In this document: positions 1 through 8,888 of the stretch, in pieces
Position numbering within the stretch: position 1 is the first letter of the stretch
Layout of the letters: every line of letters begins with the position of its first letter
Assembly: GCF_026157105.1 (NCBI RefSeq)
Contig: NZ_JANPVQ010000001.1
Coordinates: forward strand, 1-64,000
Direction: 5' to 3'
Length of the DNA: 64,000 nt
Origin: Sphingomicrobium marinum
GTDB taxonomy: Bacteria; Pseudomonadota; Alphaproteobacteria; Sphingomonadales; Sphingomonadaceae
Position numbers and translations under genes: made by a program
The notes under the pieces: generated by a model
What the model was told of the DNA's origin: nothing
Databases searched by the model: none
Seen by the model: only the letters and a program-made list of their open reading frames with translations

Positions 1-1840
1 TTGTCGAATACCAGGCTCGGATCGTAGACGAGCGGCGCTTCCTCGCTGTCCTGGGTCGGATCGGTCTGGTCGCTGTCGGCCGTCGCAGTATTGTCGATGT
101 CGCCATCGCCGCCACCCTGCGTGTCGAGATCGGTTTGTGTGATTGCATAGCTACCGGTGAACATCGCGCTATCACCCGGCGCAAGCGAGGCGACTAGCTC
201 GTTATTCCCCGTCAACGGATCGACCACGGTGACATTGGTCAGCGTGACATTACCGTTGTTGGTGACGGTGAACTTGTAATCGATGACGTCGCCTACCTCA
301 TCGAGCAGGCCGTTCCCGGCAGCATCCTCGCCCGTGATTTCCTTGTCGAACATCAGGCTGGGCATCTGGACCAGCGGCACCATTTCGCTGTCGTTGGTCG
401 GATCGGTCTGGTCGCTGTCGGCCGTCGCGGTATTGTCGATGTCCCCATCGCCGCCGCCATTATCATCGAGATCGCCTTGGGTGATCGCGTATTGGCCGCT
501 CACCGTCGTGCTGGCGCCGACCTCAAGGTCGCCGATATTCACGTTGGTGCCCGTCAGCGGGTCGACCACGGTGACATTGGTCAGCGTGATGTTGCCGACG
601 TTGGTGACTACGAAGTCGTAGTCGATGATCTCGCCAGCATTATTAAGGATGCCATCGCCAGCCGCGTCGATATCCTTGACCTGCTTGTCGAACATGAGGG
701 CAGGGTTCTGGACGATGTCGACCTCTTCACTATCGTCGACGGGATCGGTCTGGTCGCTGTCGGCGGTCGCGGTGTTGTCGATGTCGCCATCGCCGCCGCC
801 ATTATTATCGAGATCCTCCTGCGTGATCGCATAGCTGTCATACTGGGTGGAGAATTCGCCCGGCGCGAGCGTACCGACATTGACGTCGAGCCCCGTCAGC
901 GGGTCCTGCACGATGACATTGGTCAGCGTGACATTTCCGATATTGGTCACCGTGAAGCTGTAGTCGATCAGTTCGCCGGCATTGTTTAGAATGCCGTCGC
1001 CGGCTTCGTCCTCGCCTTCGACTACCTTGTCGAGCGTCAGCAGCGGCGCGCGCAGGAACGGTACGGTCTCGTCATCCTGCACCGCATCGGTCTGATCGCT
1101 GTCGGCCGTCGCCGTGTTGTCGATATCGTTATCGGGGCCATCGGGGCTATCGTTGCCAAAATTGTCGATGTCGCCCTGGGTCAGGGTATAGCTGGCATCG
1201 ACCGTAGCGCTTTCGCCCGGCGCCAGCGTACCGACATTTTCGGACGTACCCGTGCGCGGGTCGACCACGGTGACATTGGTCAGCGTGACATTACCCATGT
1301 TGGTGACGACCAGCTTGTAGAGGATTTCCTCACCAGCATGATCGAGCTGGCCATTGCCGGTCGCATCCACGGAAAAGATCTGCTTGTCGAACGCCAGCGC
1401 CGGGGATTGCACCAGCGGTGCATCGGCATCGTCGCTGTCGCTTACCGGGCCGCGTGCGGAATCCGCTTCGACTGACGCCGTGTTATCGAGATCTCCATCG
1501 GGACCATCAGAGCTGTCGTCGCCATTACTGTCGAGTTCAGCCTGCGTGACCGCGCGCGTGGCCGTATAGGTCCACGTCTCCCCGACATCGAGCACGCCAT
1601 CCATGTCGAGATCGCCATCGTTGAAGCCGCCCGTCTGGTCCGGCTCGAGATTATCGGCGGCGCTGTCGGTCACGACCACATTGGTCAGGTCAAGCTCGCC
1701 ATCATTAAAGACCGTGATCGAGTAGGTGACCACGTCACCTGCACTATCGAGCACGCCCGTGATGCCGTAATCGCCATCGTCGTCGATATCGATGACCGAC
1801 TTTGTGATCTTGATGCTGGGATCGAGCGGGCGGTTGCCGA
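1..1840 (-). repeat. Tandem ~342-bp coding repeats of the surface protein
   Basis: The same motif (ttgtcga on the plus strand, encoding the FDK/LDK start of each unit) recurs at 1, 343, 685, 1027 and 1384. Spacing is exactly 342 bp three times, then 357 bp. Neighbouring units share long near-identical stretches around the DSDQTDP motif. The repeats encode the DUF11-type domains and continue beyond the window edge. Confidence 0.85.
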
Positions 1841-2933
1841 TCGGATCGACCTGAAGAATCGTGCCGGCATCTAGCGAACTGTCGATCAGCACCGTTTCGA
1901 AATCGCCCGTCGTCTGTACATACCCGTCGGGCACAACTTCATCGATACGTAGCGAATAGTCGCTATCTTCAAGAACTACACTGCCAAAGCTGTATTTACC
2001 GTTGGAATCGGTTTCCGTGAAACGCTCGCCGTCATCCAGAATGCCATTTTCATTCTCGTCAATGAAGATCGTTACGCCTGCGAGTGGTCCTTCACCTATA
2101 TCTTGAACGCCATTGCCATTTAGGTCCTCGAACTTCATGCCCTGGAGGATGACGGCGTTCTGGATGTTCCATTCCTCGAACCCGCCATTCACGCCCCAGC
2201 CGGCACCGGCATAGCCCATGCCGACATCGAGATAGAGCCAGGTCGTCGCCGCGTCATAGCCTGCAAAAAGCGCGGCAGGCACGAGGACGGCATAGTCGTC
2301 CGTACCGCTACCCGAGCTATTGGCTTCGCTGAGCAGGACCGAGACGTCGCCATCGGGGCCGCCATCCATGTCAAAGACGAGATCGGTAATGACCGGGTTT
2401 TCAAGATCGGTGCGCGTCTGGATCGTGCCGTCAGATGACACATAGAGCTTGAAGATATCGAGCGAGATCTGGGTATTGGGAGCTGAGTTTGCTTCGTTGA
2501 GATCGACGCGGAATTCGTAATATTCCACACCATCGATCACGGTGATGGGAATGGCACCGAGCAGGACCGCTTCGGTCTTGGCATGATCGATCTCCGGGTT
2601 GGAGCCGTCCAGCGGTGGTGAATCGATCGTGTTGAAGCCGCGCTCCCAGTCGCCTGGATCGTTATTGTCCTGGATCGCCAGGAAAGTGTTGTAGTTGCCG
2701 GTTCCCGACCCGACGTTGACGGCGTCGGTAAAGACTGCGCCGTTAATGGTCCCGCTCTCGCCGCCAGCGGTAATATCAAGATCCGGTTTTCCATCGCCCG
2801 TCTTGTCGGGTTCGACAGTTGCGTTGATGGTGAAGGAGGTGATGGTGAAACCGCTTGAGGAGTAGCTGGTAGACCCAGGCGCCAGCATCATGTCTTCCGT
2901 GGCGAACAGATCTTCTTCTTCGTCAAAGGCCAT
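1..2933 (-). CDS. Large repeat surface protein (SdrD B-like + DUF11-type repeats), partial
   Basis: The reading frame is open from the ATG at 2933 to the left window edge, so the C-terminus is missing (at least 977 residues). Residues about 1-260 form an acidic beta-type region with no signal peptide. Residues about 265-340 resemble an SdrD B-like domain, with acidic turns such as DLNGNGVQD and DENENGILDDGE that suggest calcium binding. From about residue 370 the protein is a run of DUF11-type repeats of about 114 residues, each with a VTNxGNVTLTNVTVVDP-like strand and a DNTATADSDQTD-like motif. Proteins of this build are secreted adhesins or cell-surface proteins. The lack of an N-terminal signal suggests type I secretion, with the C-terminal signal outside the window (inference). 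GGGGATAG precedes the start. Family assignment is confident; exact role unknown. Confidence 0.85.
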   Translation of the reverse strand, partial: MAFDEEEDLFATEDMMLAPGSTSYSSSGFTITSFTINATVEPDKTGDGKPDLDITAGGESGTINGAVFTDAVNVGSGTGNYNTFLAIQDNNDPGDWERGFNTIDSPPLDGSNPEIDHAKTEAVLLGAIPITVIDGVEYYEFRVDLNEANSAPNTQISLDIFKLYVSSDGTIQTRTDLENPVITDLVFDMDGGPDGDVSVLLSEANSSGSGTDDYAVLVPAALFAGYDAATTWLYLDVGMGYAGAGWGVNGGFEEWNIQNAVILQGMKFEDLNGNGVQDIGEGPLAGVTIFIDENENGILDDGERFTETDSNGKYSFGSVVLEDSDYSLRIDEVVPDGYVQTTGDFETVLIDSSLDAGTILQVDPIGNRPLDPSIKITKSVIDIDDDGDYGITGVLDSAGDVVTYSITVFNDGELDLTNVVVTDSAADNLEPDQTGGFNDGDLDMDGVLDVGETWTYTATRAVTQAELDSNGDDSSDGPDGDLDNTASVEADSARGPVSDSDDADAPLVQSPALAFDKQIFSVDATGNGQLDHAGEEILYKLVVTNMGNVTLTNVTVVDPRTGTSENVGTLAPGESATVDASYTLTQGDIDNFGNDSPDGPDNDIDNTATADSDQTDAVQDDETVPFLRAPLLTLDKVVEGEDEAGDGILNNAGELIDYSFTVTNIGNVTLTNVIVQDPLTGLDVNVGTLAPGEFSTQYDSYAITQEDLDNNGGGDGDIDNTATADSDQTDPVDDSEEVDIVQNPALMFDKQVKDIDAAGDGILNNAGEIIDYDFVVTNVGNITLTNVTVVDPLTGTNVNIGDLEVGASTTVSGQYAITQGDLDDNGGGDGDIDNTATADSDQTDPTNDSEMVPLVQMPSLMFDKEITGEDAAGNGLLDEVGDVIDYKFTVTNNGNVTLTNVTVVDPLTGNNELVASLAPGDSAMFTGSYAITQTDLDTQGGGDGDIDNTATADSDQTDPTQDSEEAPLVYDPSLVFD

Positions 2934-3405
2934 GTCACTATCCCCAAGTTAATGTCTGGCGCGCGCACACCACCACAAATCGCCGCGCGAAACGCACGGT
3001 GCAAACGCCTCCATTCGAACAAAATCGGTACTGCTTCTCGTGGGTAGGAAACCCAAAAGGACCCCTGTCCCGATTCCGGACAGTGAACTTTTCATTAACA
3101 TGAGTCAAACAATTGGATTATTCTTTATCTAAAAGTTAAATAATCCAACTGGGAGTTAAACAAAATTTAATGCATCGGCGAAAACGACTCGGGTAGCGAC
3201 TCGAGACAATGAGTTGCCAGCCGCGAAAACTTGCAAGTCGGATCATTTTAGATCTGAAAAATGGTTTCGCCGCCCATCTTAAGGAGTGCCGCGACCGTCA
3301 AAATGGATCGATCGGGAACATCGTGCGCTATTGCCGCTGATCGGCTTGAAATGGCTCGATGCAACATTACTTCAAGATTCCTGAACAAATGAGGAAAGCG
3401 AATTC
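2934..3405. other. Intergenic region between surface protein and GST genes
   Basis: About 470 bp without a credible gene, between the divergent surface protein and yghU-like genes. It has an AT-rich core (about 3085-3175) unlike the GC-rich surroundings, with repeated gttaaa-type words and one perfect 10-bp inverted repeat (listed separately). It probably holds both promoters and the control region of the surface protein. Confidence 0.5.
3113..3148. promoter_or_regulatory. Perfect inverted repeat upstream of the surface protein gene
   Basis: TTGGATTATT (3113-3122) and AATAATCCAA (3139-3148) form a perfect 10-bp inverted repeat with a 16-bp spacer, about 180 bp upstream of the surface protein start, in the only AT-rich patch nearby. 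It could be a dimeric regulator operator or a 5'-leader hairpin. There is no T-tract, so a terminator is less likely. Confidence 0.4.
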
Positions 3406-4263
3406 ATGGCCGATTACGAGCCCCCCAAGGTATGGACCTGGAACAAGGAAAACGGCGGCAAATTCGCTTCCATCAATGCGCCCACCGCCGGTGCGCGCGA
3501 GGACAAGGCGCTGCCTGTCGGCGATCACCCGCTGCAACTCTACAGCCTTGCCACGCCCAACGGGGTGAAGGTGACCATCCTGCTCGAAGAGCTGCTCGCC
3601 GCCGGTCACGATGCCGACTATGACGCCCACATCATCAACATCGGCGATGGCGACCAGTTCGGCTCGGGCTTCGTCGCGATCAATCCCAACAGCAAGATCC
3701 CCGCGATGGTCGATCATGCGCCCGCTGGCGGCAGCGAACCGCTGCGCATTTTCGAGAGCGGCAATATCCTGCTCTACCTCGCCGAGAAGTACGGGGCCTT
3801 TCTGCCGCAGGATGTCGCGCCCCGCACCGAGACGCTCAACTGGCTGTTCTGGCAGATGGGCGCGGGACCGTTCCTCGGCGGCGGCTTCGGCCACTTCTAT
3901 CATTATGCGCCCGAGAAGATCGAATATGCGATCGACCGCTATGCGATGGAAGTGAAGCGCCAGTTCGACGTGCTCGACCGCCAGCTTGCGGAGAAGCGCT
4001 ATATCGCGGGCGACGACTATACGATCGCCGACATGGCGATCTGGCCCTGGTACGGCGCGGTGGCCAACGGCGAAGCTTACGGCGATGCCGCGACCTTCCT
4101 CGCGCTTGACGAATACAAGCACGTCCAGCGCTGGGTCGCCGAGATTGGCGAACGCGACGCCGTCAAACGCGGCCGCATCGTCAACAAGAGTTGGGGCGAC
4201 GTGCAGCTGGAGAACCGCCACAGCGCGGCCGATATCGACAAGGCGCTGGGGGTGACCGCCTAG
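3406..4263 (+). CDS. yghU: Glutathione S-transferase, YghU type
   Basis: Predicted cytosolic glutathione-dependent disulfide-bond oxidoreductase of the Nu-class/YghU family. The 285-residue length and the conserved N-terminal extension (YEPPKVWTWN... before the thioredoxin fold) match the family. The GSH-binding region follows: TPNGVKVTILLEEL, then NPNSKIPAMVDH with the cis-Pro, then FESGNILLYLAEKYG. The helical C-terminal domain has a YTIADMAIWPW motif. The start is supported by GAGGAAAG about 8 nt upstream. It converges on the esterase remnant, and the two stop codons overlap in a GCCTAGGC palindrome. Likely role: handling of peroxides or disulfides. Confidence 0.9.
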   Translation: MADYEPPKVWTWNKENGGKFASINAPTAGAREDKALPVGDHPLQLYSLATPNGVKVTILLEELLAAGHDADYDAHIINIGDGDQFGSGFVAINPNSKIPAMVDHAPAGGSEPLRIFESGNILLYLAEKYGAFLPQDVAPRTETLNWLFWQMGAGPFLGGGFGHFYHYAPEKIEYAIDRYAMEVKRQFDVLDRQLAEKRYIAGDDYTIADMAIWPWYGAVANGEAYGDAATFLALDEYKHVQRWVAEIGERDAVKRGRIVNKSWGDVQLENRHSAADIDKALGVTA

Positions 4264-5152
4264 GCCAGCAGCCGGGCCAGCATTTCGTCAAACTGCGTTG
4301 CTGTCTGCGCGAAGGCGTGACCGGCATCATAGACCCTCGCCATGAGGTTGGTCCCGCGTTGCCAGCCCTGTCCTTCCAGCGCCGCCGTGATGGCGCGTTG
4401 GTGGACTGCCATGCCCGCATCCATCATCTGCGTCCCGTGATCGAGCCACAGGCGACGGCCTTGAGGGGGTCCAGCTTCCCGAAATAGCCTGCCCATTGTT
4501 CGGGCAGGCCCGGATAATCGAGGAACCGTCCGTCATAGACCGCCCAATTGGGCGACATGCACCCGCCAAGGCCGAACGTGTCGCCTGCTTCCACGAAGAT
4601 CGCACCCGACATGATGCCGGCCATGCTTGCGCCGAAGATCGCGGTGTCGAGGCGACCCGGCAAGGTGCGATAGGCGGCGTCGATGCGCGGTTTGAGCTCG
4701 CGGACCAGGGCGTCGATGAAAGGCGCCGACAAGAGCTGCTTGCGCGACGCATTGGCGATCTCGCGTTCTACGCCTGCGCGCAAGTCGGGCCCGCCTTCGT
4801 CGTAGATCGTCTGCGGCATATATTGGAGGAAGCGGTCGTCACCGAGATTGTCGATTGCGACGATGATCGTCGGGCGGATCGTATCCGACGCCATAAGCCA
4901 CGCGGCACGGGTGTCCGCTGACAGAGTGACGCCGCCTGCGTCACCCGCAAAGGCCCACTGGCCATCGAGAAGGTAGAGCGTTTTATACCGCAGCCCGCTT
5001 CGGTCATAGCCGGGCGGGAGCCAGACGCGCGTGCGTGGCAACGCGTCACACGACAAGGTCTCGATCCGGCCGGTCGCGGTCGGTCGCCACGGGATGACCG
5101 GCTGGGCCAGCGTCGCCGCCGCCACCGCCATGAAGGCGCGGCGATCGATCAC
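4260..5152 (-). pseudogene. Alpha/beta-hydrolase esterase (putative esterase/Fes family), frameshifted
   Basis: The N-terminal part (5152 down to about 4470) encodes an exported (MIDRRAFMAVAAATLAQP) esterase-like protein. It contains LYLLDGQWAF, an IVAIDN motif and the nucleophile elbow GASMAG. This frame then runs into a stop at 4424. The missing C-terminus, including LWLDHGT and the catalytic-His-like AGHAF, lies in another frame down to 4260. The frames would join if the G5 run at 4465-4469 (C5 on the coding strand) had one more base. Either the gene is broken or the run is miscounted. A repaired product would be about 297 residues, normal for the family. The frameshift is seen directly; its cause is not known. 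Confidence 0.75.
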
Positions 5153-5218
5153 GCGATGATCAGGATACTGTCCATGGGGCGAGCCTAGCCCGCCCCATGC
5201 ACCAAGTCGCGATCGAAT

Positions 5219-6883
5219 TTAGCCGCGCGATTCCATGCGCGGACCACGGCTCGGACCGCGGTTACCGCGCTCGCCACCCTGGCCGCGCTGCCCGCCGGGC
5301 TTGCCCTGCCCGCCCGGCTTGCCGCCGAACTTCTTGGCGCCGCCCTTGCCCTTGAAGGGCTTTCGGCCGAACGGCTTGTCGCCGGGACGGCCACCGGGCT
5401 TGCCGCCCTGCTTCTTGAACTGGCGGCGCGGCTGTTCGCCGGCACTCGCGTTGGTGCGCTCGTCGTCACGGCGCTGGGGACGCGGGCCTCCAGGCCTACG
5501 CGCACGGCGCGGCTGTTCATTGCCAGCGTCAGCTGCGGCCTCTTCGCGCTTTTCATAGCGCTTACCGGTGCCCTTGATGCGGTGCGCCGGCTTCTTGCGG
5601 CGCGGACCGCGATCCTGGCGGGGGCCGCGATGATCGTCGCGGCTGAAGTCCGAACCACGACCGCCGCGCGCAGCATGACCGTTACGCTTGCCTTCGGCCT
5701 GCGTCACCGGCTTGGGCAGCTCCGCCGCCAGCTGGTTGAAGCCCTCCGGCAGCGGCAGCGGCATCGCGTTGGTACCGGTCAGCCGCTCGATGGCGCGCAG
5801 GTAATTCTTCTCGTCGGGCGCGACGAAGCTCATCGCGATACCCTCGGCACCCGCACGCGCGGTCCGCCCGATGCGGTGCACATATTGCTCCGCCACGTTG
5901 GGCAGCTCGTAGTTGAAGACATGGCTCACGCCCGGCACGTCAATGCCGCGCGCGGCGATATCGGTCGCCACGAGGACGCGCGTCTCGCCCGAACGGAAGC
6001 GGTTCAATGCATGGGTGCGCTGCCCCTGGCTCTTGTTGCCATGGATCGCGGCGGCATCGATGCCCGCGCCCAGCAGGAAGCGCACGACGCGATCGGCGCC
6101 GTGCTTGGTGCGGGTGAAGATCAGCGCGCGATCGAGCGAGCCGTCACCCAGATATTCCTTGAGGCGCAGCGTCAGCAGCGCCTGCTTCTCGCGCTGGTTG
6201 ATGAAGGTCGCATATTGCTCGATCCGCTCGGCGGTCGTCGCCTGCGGCGTCACTTCGACGCGCACCGGATTGTCGATGAACTGCTTGCCGAGATCGGCAA
6301 TCGCCTTCGGCATGGTGGCCGAGAAGAACAGCGACTGGCGCTCCTGCGGCAACAGTTTTGCAATGCGCTTAAGGTCGCGAATGAAGCCGAGATCCATCAT
6401 CTGGTCAGCCTCGTCGAGCACGAAGATCTCGACGTTGCGCAGCGTCAGCGCGCGCTGGTCGATGAGGTCGAGCAGGCGGCCCGGCGTCGCGACGAGAATG
6501 TCGGTGCCGCGAACCAGACGGCGCGCATGCTTGGACGCGGGCACGCCGCCGAACACGCACTGCGTTTCCAGCTTGAGGTGCTTGGCATAGCCGTCGATGT
6601 TGCGCGCGATCTGCGCGGCGAGCTCGCGCGTCGGCGAGAGCACCAGCATGCGGCATGAGGCCGGCTGGCGCGGCACGAAGCCCTGCGCGGCGAGGCGATG
6701 GAGCGAAGGCAGCGCGAACGCGGCCGTCTTGCCGGTACCCGTCTGGGCAATGCCCATGAGGTCGCGGCCTTCCAGAAGCGGCGGAATGGCATCGCGCTGG
6801 ATCGGTGTAGGATTGTCATAACCGCGATCGCGAAGCGCGCGGACGATGGGCTCGGCAAGGCCGAGCGTGTCAAAAAAGCTCAT
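5219..6883 (-). CDS. rhlE: DEAD-box RNA helicase, RhlE type
   Basis: ATP-dependent RNA helicase of 554 residues. The Q-motif region (TPIQRDAIP) is followed by Walker A AQTGTGKTAAF, PTRELA, TPGR, DEAD (VLDEADQM), the SAT motif FFSATMP, and the C-terminal helicase motifs ATDIAARGIDVPGV and HRIGRTARAG. The last 150 residues or so are a low-complexity basic tail rich in Gly, Arg and Lys (RGG-like), typical of alphaproteobacterial RhlE homologues and likely to bind RNA. A GAAAGAAAT sequence precedes the ATG. Role: rRNA or mRNA remodelling in ribosome assembly and cold adaptation (family knowledge). Confidence 0.93.
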   Translation of the reverse strand: MSFFDTLGLAEPIVRALRDRGYDNPTPIQRDAIPPLLEGRDLMGIAQTGTGKTAAFALPSLHRLAAQGFVPRQPASCRMLVLSPTRELAAQIARNIDGYAKHLKLETQCVFGGVPASKHARRLVRGTDILVATPGRLLDLIDQRALTLRNVEIFVLDEADQMMDLGFIRDLKRIAKLLPQERQSLFFSATMPKAIADLGKQFIDNPVRVEVTPQATTAERIEQYATFINQREKQALLTLRLKEYLGDGSLDRALIFTRTKHGADRVVRFLLGAGIDAAAIHGNKSQGQRTHALNRFRSGETRVLVATDIAARGIDVPGVSHVFNYELPNVAEQYVHRIGRTARAGAEGIAMSFVAPDEKNYLRAIERLTGTNAMPLPLPEGFNQLAAELPKPVTQAEGKRNGHAARGGRGSDFSRDDHRGPRQDRGPRRKKPAHRIKGTGKRYEKREEAAADAGNEQPRRARRPGGPRPQRRDDERTNASAGEQPRRQFKKQGGKPGGRPGDKPFGRKPFKGKGGAKKFGGKPGGQGKPGGQRGQGGERGNRGPSRGPRMESRG

Positions 6884-7096
6884 GGATTTCTTTCAAATAT
6901 GATGCGCAGCGCGCCGCACATGCGAACGCACTAAGCAGGTGTCTTAAAGGCGACCCTGCGTGAAAAAGGCGGCTGCGAAAATCTGTGTCGGCACGGGCTG
7001 TCTAGAGCCTCACGCTGTGCCGGATGAAGCGTTGGAAGCTTCATGCGTTGAGCGCCCTCTATGCTGCATCGCACCAAAACGCAAGCTGAACAGTGC

Positions 7097-8566
7097 CTAA
7101 GGCAGATAGCGTATCGTGCCCGTGCCGCGCGCCGCGACCGGCAGGTACAGCCCCGCGCCTGTCGCCTGCACCTGGCCGTGGCTGACGCTGTCGATCGTCG
7201 CCGAGACGCGAAAGTCGCCTTGCTCCAGCTCAGCGAGTGCCTCGCGCACCGATCCGATGATGCGGTCATATTCGCCCGAGAAATCTTCCTGCAGCGCACC
7301 CTCGATCTTCGCCTTGACCTCGGGGCTGAGCAGCAAGGCGCCGATGCGGTTTAGCACCGCGCTGTCGCTGCGCCCGTAAAGATCGAATTCCTCGATCGTG
7401 ATCTGCGTACTGCCCGGCGCGTTGACCGGGCGCCCCGTCAGCCACACCCTACCCTTGCGCGTGCCGAACAGGCGCGACCACCACGAGCCTTCGCTCTTGA
7501 GCTCGGCCTCGATCCCCACCGCCACGCGTCCGCCCTCGATCGCGTACACCGTCACATCGAGAAACGCCGCGCGCACTTCACCCACATCGGGCACTTCAAT
7601 GCCCTGCTCATCGAGCTCGCGCAGTTCGCGCAAGATAACCGGCTCGAGCTCTTCATAATCGGCCAGCACCGGCACCGCGAAGGCCAGCCCCTCGTCCCCG
7701 CCCATCGCCCGCGGCGCGGGGAGCGCGGTTACTTCGGGCGCAGGCGGTGCTTCGCCGACGAAGATCTCGGACAATGCCTCCAATGACAAATCGAGCACCG
7801 CCTCGCGCCGCGACGCCCGGATGCATTCGAGCCCCACCGCGCGCGGCGTCACCCGCAAATAGGTCGGCGGATCGCTTTCGACCTCCTGCACGGTAAAGCC
7901 CTTCGCCCACACAGCCTCGGCCTGGGCACGCAAATCGAGCTGCCCGATCGCCGCTTCCAGCTCGCGCTCGACCCGCCGCACCACGCCGGCAAGCTCCTTG
8001 TCCGCGCGGCTGGCAAAACCGATCCGCTGGCCGAGGAAATCGATCCCCGGCTCCTCGCGCCAGTCATAGGCGATGCGCACGTCCGCATCGGGCCGCCAGT
8101 CCTCCCCCAAGCTCAGCTGCACCTCCATGCGCACATCGGCGCGCGCATCCGCCGTTTCGCCCTTGAGCACCCCGCCAATATCGTTGGCCGAGACCGCCGC
8201 GTTGACCGGCATCGTCACGATCAGCCGGTCGCCCTGCCCGCGCAGCGTCAGCTTCCCGCGCGTCACCTGCCCGACGACGCGGCAGCCGATATCGGGGGTC
8301 AGCCGCACCCGCACGCCCAGCGCCTCGACCCGCTGCGGCGGCACGCAATTGTCGAACGCCCGATCGATCCCCCACAACCGCCGCGGCACCCGCGCCTCGA
8401 GCGCCGCTTCGAGCGGCGCGAGCGGCACCGCGACCGGCGCCGTAAGCCGCGAAGACACCCCTTCGAGCGAAGGTGCATCATGCACCCGCGCAGGCGCCTC
8501 GATAGCCGTCTCATCCGCGCAAGCGGCGAGGAGGAAGGTGAGGGCTAGAACAGCAAGCGTGCGCAT
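7097..8566 (-). CDS. DUF4403 family lipoprotein
   Basis: A 489-residue predicted lipoprotein. The chosen ATG gives MRTLAVLALTFLLAAC, a hydrophobic signal with a lipobox ending in LAAC; a TTG start seven codons upstream is the alternative. The rest matches the DUF4403 pattern: an N-terminal half with repeated beta-strand and amphipathic segments (ADVRMEVQLSLGEDW, IAYDWREEPGIDFLG) and a C-terminal half resembling a second lipid-binding-like repeat (FDLYGRSDSAVLNRIGALLL). The function of the family is not established. It lies alone upstream of rhlE on the same strand, with a 213-bp gap. Confidence 0.75.
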   Translation of the reverse strand: MRTLAVLALTFLLAACADETAIEAPARVHDAPSLEGVSSRLTAPVAVPLAPLEAALEARVPRRLWGIDRAFDNCVPPQRVEALGVRVRLTPDIGCRVVGQVTRGKLTLRGQGDRLIVTMPVNAAVSANDIGGVLKGETADARADVRMEVQLSLGEDWRPDADVRIAYDWREEPGIDFLGQRIGFASRADKELAGVVRRVERELEAAIGQLDLRAQAEAVWAKGFTVQEVESDPPTYLRVTPRAVGLECIRASRREAVLDLSLEALSEIFVGEAPPAPEVTALPAPRAMGGDEGLAFAVPVLADYEELEPVILRELRELDEQGIEVPDVGEVRAAFLDVTVYAIEGGRVAVGIEAELKSEGSWWSRLFGTRKGRVWLTGRPVNAPGSTQITIEEFDLYGRSDSAVLNRIGALLLSPEVKAKIEGALQEDFSGEYDRIIGSVREALAELEQGDFRVSATIDSVSHGQVQATGAGLYLPVAARGTGTIRYLP

Positions 8567-8888
8567 GCCGCGCACTGTGCAACGCAAAGCGATGAAGCGA
8601 AAGAGGGCGCGGCGATTCTAAGCCCGGCGAACTGGAGCGCCGTTCGCGGCGAAACTGGAAGCGCCGAGCGCAAGAGGGAACGGAGCGAAGCGAATGAGCT
8701 TGCGTCGCGATGGCTTACTATAGCCATACGTGATTATTGCCGACGACTTCATGACCAAGATGTCTTCGGGCTGTCGAAAGCTGCTCATCCAAGCACACGC
8801 CGTGCGCGCTTTGCCTCGTCACCGGCTAACGCCCGAAGTGGGTTTCATTGAAAAGAAGGGGAGCCACGGGGCTCCCCCAAAAACCGGC
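8567..8888. other. Intergenic region with nothing but a terminator
   Basis: About 320 bp between the DUF4403 gene and the AIPR-like gene. It contains GC-rich, gcgaagcg-type repetitive sequence around 8630-8710 and the terminator hairpin at 8851-8877. I see no credible gene; a short frame at 8730-8975 has no ribosome-binding site or recognisable motif. Confidence 0.5.
8851..8877 (-). terminator. Rho-independent terminator of the AIPR-like gene
   Basis: On the minus strand GGGGAGCC - CCGT - GGCTCCCC (8877 to 8858) forms a perfect 8-bp stem followed by TTCTTTTC, 12 nt downstream of the AIPR-like stop codon. Confidence 0.8.

Noticed and set aside
5582-6658. Long frame antisense to rhlE
   Set aside because: High-GC shadow frame with Arg/His-rich composition and no family similarity; rhlE is clear on the other strand.
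7020-7050. ATGAAGC/GCTTCAT hairpin before rhlE
   Set aside because: A 7-bp stem in the leader region with no SD masking or T-run; too weak to call a regulatory element.
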